NCBI GenBank assembly: GCA_964604675.1
Contig: CAZSAT010000101.1
Location: 1 to 24,685, forward strand
From: CAZSAT01 sp964604675
Lineage (GTDB): Bacteria > Myxococcota_A > UBA796 > CAJQPC01
Direction: 5' to 3'
DNA length: 24,685 nt
In this document: positions 8,392 through 15,130 of the stretch, piece by piece
Numbering within the stretch: the stretch's first letter is position 1
How the letters are laid out: the number at the start of each line of letters is the position of its first letter
Notes under the pieces: generated by a model
Told to the model about the DNA's origin: nothing
Databases searched by the model: none
What the model saw: the letters and a program-made list of their open reading frames with translations, nothing else
Program-made: the position numbers and the translations under genes

Positions 8392-9017
8392 CAGTACAGC
8401 CTCACGACCACGCGGCGGTGGCGGGCGAGGACCTCGGCTTCGGTGAGCCCGGCGAGGTCCTCTTCGGGAAGGGTGACGGTGTCGGCGTAGCCCTCGACAC
8501 GGATGCGGTCCTGGGCCACCCCGATGGTCTCCAGCGACGAGCGCACGGCGTTGGCGCGGGCGGTGGAGAGCTCCCAGTTGGACGCGAACTGGCCGCCGAC
8601 GGTGACCGGGGTGGTGTCGGTGTGGCCTTCGACCGCGAAGTCGTACACGTCGGCGTAGGCGACCAGCGTCTCGAGCATGCTGTCGAGCACCGGGGCCTGC
8701 TCGACCCGGATGACGGCGCTGCCGGAGTCGAAGACCAGCCCCGAGTTCAAGGACACCCGCAGGCCGTCGTCGCCGAGGTCGGTGAAGATGAGCTCCTCGA
8801 GCCCGGCTGCCTCGATCTGGGCCTCGATCTCCTCCTGGATGGAGCGCAGGCTCTCGGGCTGCTCGATGCCCGAGATGCTCTCGGCGATCTGCTGCATCCG
8901 GGTCCGGCTGACCTCGGCCGCCGCCAACAGCATCGCGAAGAAGATCAGCAGGTTGGTGATGAGGTCGGCGTAGGAGAGCAGCCACCCTTCGTCGCTGGTG
9001 TAGGTGCGCCGTTGCAC
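8391..9017 (-). CDS. MotB-like stator protein with OmpA peptidoglycan-binding domain
   Basis: Inner-membrane ion-channel partner of the preceding MotA-like protein, anchored to peptidoglycan. 208 residues. The single N-terminal span SYADLITNLLIFFAMLLAA carries the Asp (D18) that in MotB binds the translocated ion. A helical linker follows to about residue 75. The OmpA/MotB domain (about 80-208) has the GHTDTTPV signature at 131-138, then SNWELSTARA at 146-155 and the terminal RRVVVRL, the usual peptidoglycan-contact elements. Length is shorter than E. coli MotB (about 308) but normal for compact MotB proteins. The peptidoglycan-binding OmpA domain favours MotB over ExbD/TolR. GTG start, three bases after the MotA stop; the stop overlaps the next start. 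Confidence 0.92.
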   Translation of the reverse strand: MQRRTYTSDEGWLLSYADLITNLLIFFAMLLAAAEVSRTRMQQIAESISGIEQPESLRSIQEEIEAQIEAAGLEELIFTDLGDDGLRVSLNSGLVFDSGSAVIRVEQAPVLDSMLETLVAYADVYDFAVEGHTDTTPVTVGGQFASNWELSTARANAVRSSLETIGVAQDRIRVEGYADTVTLPEEDLAGLTEAEVLARHRRVVVRLY

Positions 9018-9020
9018 GTG

Positions 9021-9746
9021 CTAGAGCCCCAGCGCCGCGTCGCGTGCAGCCCGGGCGACCATCTCCGCCACGCTCTGTTCGCAGCGCTCCAGAGCGCCGA
9101 GGCGTTCGTCGAGCAGGCCGCGCAGGAAGTGACCGATGGGCCCGGCCACCCCCGCACCGAAGGCCACGCCGTAGAGGGTGGCGAGCAGGGCCAGCGAGAT
9201 GGCCGAGCCCAGGTTCATGCTGTCCTCGCCCATGTTCTTGAAGAGCTGGATCATGCCGGTGATGGTGCCGACCATGCCGAAGCTCGGGGCGAGCCGGGTC
9301 AGGAGCTCCCAGTTGCCGATGGCTGGCTGCCAGCGGGCCAGCTCGGCGTGGCGGAGCTCGGTGAACGCCACCGTGACCGCCTCGTCGCCCGCGCGGCCGA
9401 GCACCAGGTCCAGCATGCGGCCGATGGCGTCGAAGCGGCTGCGCTCGGCGAGCTCCACGGCCTGGGCCCGCTTGCCTTCGCGCCAGAGCTCCACGAGCTT
9501 CACCCGCTCGGCCTCGAGCTCGGCGTTGGCCGGCCCCAACGTGCCGAGCCCGGGCAGGAGCTCGCGCAGGCAGGTGAAGGTGCGCAGGGTGGTGAGCGCG
9601 CGGGAGCTGACGATGATCGCCGAGAACGAGCCCCCGAGCACCATCACGGCGGCGTGGGCGTCGAAGGCCGAGATCGTGGTGTCGGTGCGCTCACCGAAGC
9701 CGTAGGCGACCACGTAGATCAGGAGTCCGAGTCCGATCAGCTGCAC
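9021..9746 (-). CDS. MotA-like stator / proton-channel protein
   Basis: Inner-membrane channel subunit that with the next gene should convert an ion gradient into mechanical work. 241 residues from a GTG start one base after the upstream TAG, with AGAGGAA eight bases before it. Four membrane segments fit MotA: about 2-15, 33-50, 147-167 and 183-203, with a long cytoplasmic loop between the second and third. The third segment has APSFGMVGTITGMIQLF and the fourth SLALLATLYGVAFGAGVAGP; both prolines (154, 203) conserved in MotA are present. The loop holds mixed charged residues (RDK-rich, about 80-140) where MotA contacts FliG. The two-span N-terminal hairpin before the loop favours MotA over ExbB/TolQ. 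The gene order MotA-MotB-FliG-like is notable. Confidence 0.9.
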   Translation of the reverse strand: MQLIGLGLLIYVVAYGFGERTDTTISAFDAHAAVMVLGGSFSAIIVSSRALTTLRTFTCLRELLPGLGTLGPANAELEAERVKLVELWREGKRAQAVELAERSRFDAIGRMLDLVLGRAGDEAVTVAFTELRHAELARWQPAIGNWELLTRLAPSFGMVGTITGMIQLFKNMGEDSMNLGSAISLALLATLYGVAFGAGVAGPIGHFLRGLLDERLGALERCEQSVAEMVARAARDAALGL

Positions 9747-9747
9747 G

Positions 9748-10371
9748 CTAGCGTTCCTCTGCCTGGAGCTCTTCGAGCTTGGCTCGAACGGCGGGGTCCG
9801 ACTCGATCTCCTCGACCGACTCGTAGACCTCGATGGCCTGCTCGCGCTCGCCGAGCATGAGCAGGATGGAGCCCTTGGCGCGCAAGGTCTCCGGGTGGTT
9901 CGGGTAGCGCGCGAGCACGAGCTCGCACCACTCCAGGGCGAGCTGGTAGTTGCCGCCGGCCAGGGCGGCCTGCATCTGCGTGCGTGCACCGCTCAGGCTG
10001 ACCTCGGCGGCATCGGGGTTCACGCGCAGGCCCCGGGCCCGGTAGGCGGCGTCGAGGGTGTCGTCGGCGAGCGAGGGCGGCGGCGCCACGAGGCGGGTGG
10101 CCGGGATGGTGTCGACGCCGGTGGCGTTCTGGGTGTGCTCGATCACGATGCGCTGGCCGCTGGCCAAGAGCGGGATCTCCACCTCGGTGAGCACCGTGCC
10201 GTCGTTCCAGTGCACCTTCATCGCGGTGGTCGATCCGAAGCCCATCGGGCGCAGCTGCGTGCCGTCCTCGTCCTCCAGCGCGGGGCTGGTCGAGGGCGCG
10301 GGCTCGATCAGGTAGTGCGTGTAGTTCCGGCTGGCGCAGCCGGCCAACGCGAGGACGAGCAGGGGGAGCAT
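9748..10371 (-). CDS. TPR lipoprotein
   Basis: 207 residues. A clear lipobox LALAGC places the acylated Cys at position 12, directing it to the periplasmic face of a membrane. The first half is a beta-rich segment (MKVHWNDGTVLTEVEIPLL, QRIVIEHT), followed by a Pro-rich linker. The C-terminal 75 residues form about two TPR hairpins (YQLALEWCELVLARYPNHP, EREQAIEVYESVEEI), usually protein-interaction surfaces. The ATG at 10371 has no clear ribosome site, but it fits the signal peptide and no better start is present. It is one base from the MotA-like gene and 86 bases from the upstream dioxygenase gene, so it could head its own transcription unit. It is probably an assembly or tethering partner of the stator proteins. 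Confidence 0.85.
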   Translation of the reverse strand: MLPLLVLALAGCASRNYTHYLIEPAPSTSPALEDEDGTQLRPMGFGSTTAMKVHWNDGTVLTEVEIPLLASGQRIVIEHTQNATGVDTIPATRLVAPPPSLADDTLDAAYRARGLRVNPDAAEVSLSGARTQMQAALAGGNYQLALEWCELVLARYPNHPETLRAKGSILLMLGEREQAIEVYESVEEIESDPAVRAKLEELQAEER

Positions 10372-10457
10372 CGGGAGGTCACCAGCGGGAGCGAGCCGAG
10401 TCACCTTGCCATGGGCGGCAGGGGCTTGCACGAAGGGCGAGCTGCCCTCTCGGGCCG

Positions 10458-11789
10458 TCAGCACACGAGGCTTCGGAGCAGGTCCTCCCAGGTGGCGAAG
10501 CCCGGGACCTCCAGCTCCGGGTCCTTGCCCTCGTCGTCCCACCCGCGCACCGCAACCGCGGCCTCGAACCCGGGGAGGGCCTCGAAGGCCGCGCACTCCG
10601 CCGCGTCCATCGGACCGCCCTGCACCGCGAGGCTGCGCGTGGAGCTCGGGGTGAGGGGGTAGTCGGGGTCCTTGCCCACGAGGTAGCGCTTGGCGGCCAC
10701 GTGCAGCCGGACGGGCTCGGTGACCTCGGGTCCGAACCAGCGTGCGAGGTAGCGCGCGCCGACCTCCTCGTGCTTCCAGTCCTTCGCCAGGGTGGCCTCG
10801 ATCGGGAACAGGTCGCCGACCAGGAGGTGGCCGACGTCGTGCAGCAGGGCCGCCGCGAGGGTGGCGTCGTCGGCGCCGTCCCGGCGGGCGAGGGCCGCGC
10901 ACTGCAGCCCGTGCACGAGCTCGGTGATCGCCTCGTCGTAGAGCTCGTGGGCGCGCGAGCTGGCGTAGTGGTCGAACAGCTCCTGCACCGGTCGGGGGCG
11001 GGGCGCCGGGCGGTCGGCGGGCCGCCCGAGGAAGTCGTCGTTGACGCTGATGCGCGCGCGCTCGCCGTCGAAGCTCTGCCCCTCGGCGGCGAACTCGGCC
11101 CGCTTGTCGGCGTAGTAGCGGTCGCGGTGGTCGCCCTTCGAGGCCGCGTTGTAGGTCAGGTAGAAGGCCCGCCGTGCGCGACCCGTGGTGTTGGTGCCGC
11201 TCTTGTGAGGGGTGAAGCTGTCGAAGAGCACCACGTCGCCCGGCTGGGTGTCCACCGGTCGCCAGGCGAGCGCGGCGGCCGCTCCGGGGGCGATCACGCC
11301 GCGGGTCTCGGGGAGCCGTCCGCGGGTGTGCCCGGTGGCGAAGCTCAGGCCGCCGCTCGCGGCCGTGGCCGGGTCCAGCGGCACCATCACCGAGATGTGG
11401 TGGTCCACGAAGCGGTAGGCGGGCGCGTCCTGGTGGGGTGCGAAGCCGGCGCCTCCCGGCTGCTTGTGGTTGATCTTCTCCTTGTAGAGCACGGCGGGTT
11501 CGCCGAGCAGGTCGCCCACGCGCCGGAGCAGATCGCCCTCGGCGATGAACGCGCGCAGCCCCGGATGGTGAGGCACGAGGTCCTCGCTGCGCGCGAGGCG
11601 CGGCCCGTGCTCGGTGGCTTCGAAGTGGTGCAGGCCTGGCCCGTCGAGCTCGGCCCAGTCCTCCACCTGCTGCACCCAGGCGCTCAGCCGCTCGAGGGTG
11701 GTGGCGTCGAGGGCTCCGGAGAGCACGAGCCAGCCGTCGCGGTGGAAGGCGGCGAGCTGTTCGGCGGAGAGGGGTGCGGTGATCGACAC
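10458..11789 (-). CDS. Fused 2-oxoglutarate dioxygenase and HD-type oxygenase (PhnY-PhnZ / TmpA-TmpB-like)
   Basis: 443 residues combining two enzymes that usually are separate. Residues 1-250 are a PhyH-type Fe(II)/2-oxoglutarate dioxygenase: HxD motif H119-Q-D121 (APHQDAPAY), distal H195 (TPHKSGTN) and Arg at 204-207. Residues 268-443 are an HD-domain mixed-valent di-iron oxygenase: H293, H317-D318, H340, H363 with AKRY Lys367, QGGPM, and R415/D418 in RGWDD. These match the PhnZ/TmpB pattern. By family knowledge, the first enzyme hydroxylates C1 of an aminoethylphosphonate (PhnY) or its N-methylated form (TmpA), and the second cleaves C-P to give phosphate plus glycine or glycine betaine. 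The PhnZ gating Glu is present (E286), but its Tyr partner position holds Leu, with Tyr one residue later. GTG start, 10 bases after the preceding gene. Substrate is uncertain. Confidence 0.88.
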   Translation of the reverse strand: MSITAPLSAEQLAAFHRDGWLVLSGALDATTLERLSAWVQQVEDWAELDGPGLHHFEATEHGPRLARSEDLVPHHPGLRAFIAEGDLLRRVGDLLGEPAVLYKEKINHKQPGGAGFAPHQDAPAYRFVDHHISVMVPLDPATAASGGLSFATGHTRGRLPETRGVIAPGAAAALAWRPVDTQPGDVVLFDSFTPHKSGTNTTGRARRAFYLTYNAASKGDHRDRYYADKRAEFAAEGQSFDGERARISVNDDFLGRPADRPAPRPRPVQELFDHYASSRAHELYDEAITELVHGLQCAALARRDGADDATLAAALLHDVGHLLVGDLFPIEATLAKDWKHEEVGARYLARWFGPEVTEPVRLHVAAKRYLVGKDPDYPLTPSSTRSLAVQGGPMDAAECAAFEALPGFEAAVAVRGWDDEGKDPELEVPGFATWEDLLRSLVC

Positions 11790-11799
11790 GGGAGGCGCC

Positions 11800-12756
11800 T
11801 CAGGGGATCACGGGGAGCACGCTGACGTTCATCAGCGACAGCCCGATGCCCATCACACCGTTCGACGAGAGGCTCAACACCCCGCCGTAGTTCGAGCGGC
11901 CGAAGGGCACGCGCACCACGCCCACGATGGTGAGCAGCGGGTCGATCACGTCGTCGCCCTGATCGAACGAACGCACCGCCGCCGTGGGCAGGCTGATGAC
12001 CGCCTTGCCACCCACCAGGGTGTTGGCCACGTCCAGCACGCGGTAGTGCACGGCTCCGATGCCTGCCACCGGATCGACCATCGACAGGGTGATGCCCGAG
12101 AGGTTCCGGTTGGTGGGCCCCCACTGCTCGGTCCAGTCCAGCGACACGTGCTGGCCGGGGATGAGCGCGATGTCCACGAAGGCCTGGGTGACGCTCTCGC
12201 CGCGGGCGCGGCGCTCGAGCTCCTCGCTCTGGGTGTACACCCGCTGGGTGCGGCGGTGCTCGACCAGGGCGGGATCCACGTTCTGGGCGAAGACCACGCG
12301 GCCCGTGCGCAGGTCCACGATGCGCGCCGACACGCCTCCGGGTTGTTCGTCGATCCAGGTGGCCGTGCGGGCCGCCTGGGCGTCGCCGCGGGCCTGCTCG
12401 TCCAGCCGGGCGATCTCGTCGAGGCTGGCGGGCCCCGTCTGCCAGGTCAGCGCCCCGTCGCCGACGTAGGCCCGGGGCACCATGCAGGCCTCGCACAGGC
12501 GCAGGCCGCTGTTCCCGAAGGCGCTCTGGAGCGCTTCGATGGCGCCGGTGGCGAACCACGAGGCGCTGGCCTCGTAGCGCGGCTGGGCGCTGACGAGCAC
12601 GGTCGGCATCACGTCCTCGGCCTTCAGCCGCCCCTCGTCCATGCGGAGCTGCAGGATCTCCTCGAGCCGGTCGAGCGCCTCGCGCGTGGTGGTGCTGTCC
12701 GCCTGCGCGGTGGGGGCCACGAGCCAGAACAGCGCCAGCAGCCACCTCAGAAGCAA
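11800..12756 (-). CDS. Exported CsgG/FlgO-like protein
   Basis: 318 residues from a TTG start that overlaps the upstream gene by 10 bases; no other start keeps the signal peptide (LLRWLLALFWLVAPTAQA). The mature N-terminal 170 residues follow the layout of CsgG/FlgO-type domains: an early helix, a strand ending in a CEAC motif, a helical section, then SARIVDLRTGRVVFAQNV, typical of the strand pair in this fold. The last 100 residues are beta-rich with Gly/Ser strands (GGVLSLSSNGVMGIGLSL). The neighbouring upstream gene has the same order, including a CPTC motif at the corresponding place, so the two may be divergent paralogues. It is probably periplasmic or outer-membrane associated. The family assignment is by pattern and moderate. 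Confidence 0.78.
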   Translation of the reverse strand: MLLRWLLALFWLVAPTAQADSTTTREALDRLEEILQLRMDEGRLKAEDVMPTVLVSAQPRYEASASWFATGAIEALQSAFGNSGLRLCEACMVPRAYVGDGALTWQTGPASLDEIARLDEQARGDAQAARTATWIDEQPGGVSARIVDLRTGRVVFAQNVDPALVEHRRTQRVYTQSEELERRARGESVTQAFVDIALIPGQHVSLDWTEQWGPTNRNLSGITLSMVDPVAGIGAVHYRVLDVANTLVGGKAVISLPTAAVRSFDQGDDVIDPLLTIVGVVRVPFGRSNYGGVLSLSSNGVMGIGLSLMNVSVLPVIP

Positions 12757-13919
12757 AAGGTGACCTCGGTGCCGAAGGCCTGGAAGCCGAGCCCGGCCAC
12801 GTTGCCGTACCAGCCCACGTTGGGGGAGTCGTTGAGCGACGGGATGGTCTCGAAGAAGCTCGAGAGGCCGATGCGTGAGCCCACGCGGAGATCGAGCCCG
12901 GCGTGCAGCGCGCCGAAGGCGTCACGAGGGTCGCGCCCGGCGTCGTCGCTGAGGAGCTGATCGGTGGTGAGCTCCTCGTCGCGGAACGCGGCGGTGGCGG
13001 CTCCCCACACGCTGAACACGGCGGCGCCCACGAAGCCGTAGAGGTTGGGACGGGTGAGGCTCTTCGTCTGCCCGGTGAGCAGCCGGTTCACGCGGCCCTG
13101 CACCATCAGCCCCTGGTAGGCCTGGGGGATGTAGCTGTAGCCGAGCAGCACGCTGGAGGTCCAGGTGGCGCCTTCGGTGGTGCCCAGCTCCAGGCCGGAC
13201 TGAAGCCAGATGAAGGGCGGCGGCCCGGTGCCCGCCGAGCCGGGCTGGGCGTAGGTGCGGATGGCGAGGCGCAGGGGCACGGTGATGGCGTCCCGGCCTT
13301 CGAGCACGTCCAGGTACTCCTGCCGTGCATCGGCCGCGGACTTCAGATCGTCGGACTGCCGGAGCAGGGCGGGCGTGCTGGTCGAGGTGGACAGCGTGTG
13401 GCTCCAGACGATCGGCAGGTCCGGGGTGAGCCGGGTGATGCGCGCCCGCAGCACCAGCCAGGAGCCCTCGGCCTCGATGTCGAGGAAGAGCGCGTGCTTG
13501 CCGGTGGTGTTGCCCAGGGTCTCGAAGACCGCGGGGTTGTCGTAGGCGCGGGAGACGATCGTGCCCTCGGGACCGCTGTGGACCACCACGGCGGTGCAGG
13601 TCGGGCAATGCACCAGCTGCACGTGGGTGGTGGGGTTCTCGGCCAGCACAGCGGCCACGTGGTTCTCCACGAGCGCCTGCAGCCCGGTCCCCAGGCCCAC
13701 GGGCACGGTCACCCCCGCCAGCACGACCGGGCTCGCGCTGGCGAAGATCGGGTCTTCGGCCCACCCATAGACCAGCTCGTCGATCAGGTCGTAGGCCGCG
13801 AGCTGCACCTGGTTGGCGACCTCGGCCCGCACGCGCTCCAGCTCCGCGCTCTGGGCGGCCTGGAGGTCGTCGTTGGCCTGCGCGGGCGCGGTGAGCCAGA
13901 GGGCCAGGAGCGCGGTCAC
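12747..13919 (-). CDS. Exported protein: CsgG/FlgO-like N-part and barrel-like C-part
   Basis: About 390 residues. The GTG at 13919 makes a GTGA overlap with the upstream stop; another GTG three codons earlier (13928) is possible. Signal peptide TALLALWLTAPAQA. Residues about 60-190 contain a helix (GLQALVENHVAAVLAEN), a strand with CPTC, then HALFLDIEAEG and LRARITRL followed by IVWSHTL, resembling the nucleotide-like fold of CsgG/FlgO proteins. The C-terminal 200 residues alternate strands and loops (SVLLGYSYIPQ, GFVGAAVFSVWGAA) and end in TEVTFCF, a Phe-terminated strand as in outer-membrane barrels. This suggests an outer-membrane protein with a periplasmic domain. The 3' end overlaps the next gene by 10 bases. 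Confidence 0.78.
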   Translation of the reverse strand: MTALLALWLTAPAQANDDLQAAQSAELERVRAEVANQVQLAAYDLIDELVYGWAEDPIFASASPVVLAGVTVPVGLGTGLQALVENHVAAVLAENPTTHVQLVHCPTCTAVVVHSGPEGTIVSRAYDNPAVFETLGNTTGKHALFLDIEAEGSWLVLRARITRLTPDLPIVWSHTLSTSTSTPALLRQSDDLKSAADARQEYLDVLEGRDAITVPLRLAIRTYAQPGSAGTGPPPFIWLQSGLELGTTEGATWTSSVLLGYSYIPQAYQGLMVQGRVNRLLTGQTKSLTRPNLYGFVGAAVFSVWGAATAAFRDEELTTDQLLSDDAGRDPRDAFGALHAGLDLRVGSRIGLSSFFETIPSLNDSPNVGWYGNVAGLGFQAFGTEVTFCF

Positions 13920-14557
13920 TGAAGCCACGTCCAGCTTCCGCCGTCGCAGACCCCCGCGTGCAGCAAGGTCTCCCGGTGATCGAGGCGGATCACGGCGAGC
14001 AGCGCGTCGTCGGGCTTCAGGCTGCCGTTGTCGCTGTAGCGGCGGCAGGCCGCGGGGTAGGCCTCGGTGGGCGGCAGCCGGGTCAGCACCCCCACGTCGC
14101 CCGCGCCGAGGGTGGGCGCCCGGTCGGAGACCGCCAGGCCCTGCTCCACCAGGGCGTTCTTGGTGGCGAAGGCGATCTTGTGGGCCACGTCGGAGTCGGC
14201 GTAGTGGGTCTCGACCAGCCAGGTGCGCTCCGCCAGGTCGGGGCGGCTCGCCGCGGCCGCGCCGGCGAGGGTGGCGGTCTGGTCGCCGAGCTCACGCAGG
14301 ATGGCCTCGTCCTGGGCCCCCCGGAGCCCCGGCCGCACCAGGCGCTCCTGGCACACCATCGCGGTGCGGTCGCTGAAGTCGCCGCGGGGGCGCGCCGGGG
14401 CGATCTGGCCGGGGTGGGCCTGGCTGCCGGACTCCACGTCGAGCCGCGCACAGTCCAGCTGCCGGCTGGCCGCTTTCGAGCGCACCAGGCTCGGCGCGGG
14501 GTCCACCGAGCCCGTGATGCCGACGAGGGCCAGGGCGATCAGGATGTACAAGCCCAC
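13916..14557 (-). CDS. Small membrane-anchored or exported protein, unknown function
   Basis: 213 residues, not recognised. The GTG start lies nine bases after the redoxin stop. The N-terminus GLYILIALALVGITGSV is a membrane anchor or uncleaved signal. The rest is soluble with four Cys (in LDCARLD, MVCQERL, AACRRYS, HAGVCDGG), likely two disulphides. A helical middle (DVAHKIAFATKNALVEQGLAV) is followed by a strand-rich end (LLAVIRLDHRETLLHAG) closing in an aromatic WTWLQ. It is sandwiched between a redox pair (DsbD-alpha-like, redoxin) and the CsgG/FlgO-like genes, with GTGA coupling to the latter; it might be a client of that redox pair, which is inference. Confidence 0.74.
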   Translation of the reverse strand: MGLYILIALALVGITGSVDPAPSLVRSKAASRQLDCARLDVESGSQAHPGQIAPARPRGDFSDRTAMVCQERLVRPGLRGAQDEAILRELGDQTATLAGAAAASRPDLAERTWLVETHYADSDVAHKIAFATKNALVEQGLAVSDRAPTLGAGDVGVLTRLPPTEAYPAACRRYSDNGSLKPDDALLAVIRLDHRETLLHAGVCDGGSWTWLQ

Positions 14558-14566
14558 GCGTTCGCC

Positions 14567-15130
14567 TCAGTACTTCACGCTGCAGCCGTAGGCCTTGGTC
14601 TCGGCGGTGGCCGGCGCGGTGCCCGCGGCCACTGCTGCGAGGGCCGCGTCGACGTAGTTCACGTAGCTGGCGTCCTTCAGGCGCCCGCGCGGGGCGTTGT
14701 CGAGCGCTCCCGCGTACTGCAGCGTGCCCTCGCCATCGATCACGAACATCTGAGGGGTGGCCGTGGCTCCGTAGGCCTGGCCGACCGCGCCGGCCTCGTC
14801 CAGCGCCACGGCGTGCTTTATGGCGTACTCGCCGGTGGCCTCCCGGTTCCGCTCGGCACCGGTGCCCTGCTTGCCCGGCGCGCCGGAGTTGATGGCCAGC
14901 CAGGCCACGCCCTGGTCGGCGTGTCGGTCGGCCAGACCGCGCAAGGGGCCCTCCTCGCCGTGAGCGTAGACGACGAAGGGGCAGTCCGGGTTGAACCACT
15001 CCAGCACCAGGGTCTCTCCGGCGTAGTCGGCCAGGGTGACCGTGGCGCCCTCGAGGGTGGTGAGGCTGAAGTCCGGCGCCGGCTGACCGACGACCGGCTC
15101 CGCGAAGGCGAGGGAGGCGAGCAGGATCAT
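14567..15130 (-). CDS. Periplasmic redoxin (AhpC/TSA-thioredoxin-like)
   Basis: 187 residues, thiol redox protein of the thioredoxin fold. Signal peptide MILLASLAFA. The mature start VGQPAPDFSLTTLEG is the classic redoxin opening. The active-site region is WFNPDCPFVVYAH with a single Cys (C50); the second Cys of a CxxC is missing. A cis-Pro element follows (GATATPQMFVIDGEG). The protein ends in YGCSVKY, with C183 four residues from the C-terminus, a possible resolving cysteine that would replace the missing CxxC partner. The ATG overlaps the DsbD-alpha-like stop (ATGA), so the two are made together, suggesting reductant transfer from or to that protein. Peroxidase versus disulphide-reductase activity cannot be decided. 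Confidence 0.88.
   Translation of the reverse strand: MILLASLAFAEPVVGQPAPDFSLTTLEGATVTLADYAGETLVLEWFNPDCPFVVYAHGEEGPLRGLADRHADQGVAWLAINSGAPGKQGTGAERNREATGEYAIKHAVALDEAGAVGQAYGATATPQMFVIDGEGTLQYAGALDNAPRGRLKDASYVNYVDAALAAVAAGTAPATAETKAYGCSVKY

Noticed and set aside
8391..9746. ExbB/ExbD or TolQ/TolR identity for the channel pair
   Set aside because: The second protein has a full OmpA-type peptidoglycan-binding domain and the first has four spans with a MotA-like loop.
4467..9860. Further long plus-strand open frames opposite the motor cassette
   Set aside because: Same composition bias; the minus strand has MotA, MotB and lipoprotein motifs in this stretch.
10408..10430. Possible sigma-54 -24/-12 promoter (GGCGGCAGGGGCTTGC)
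   Set aside because: Spacing between GG and GC does not fit the strict 10-base rule, and it points away from any plus-strand gene.
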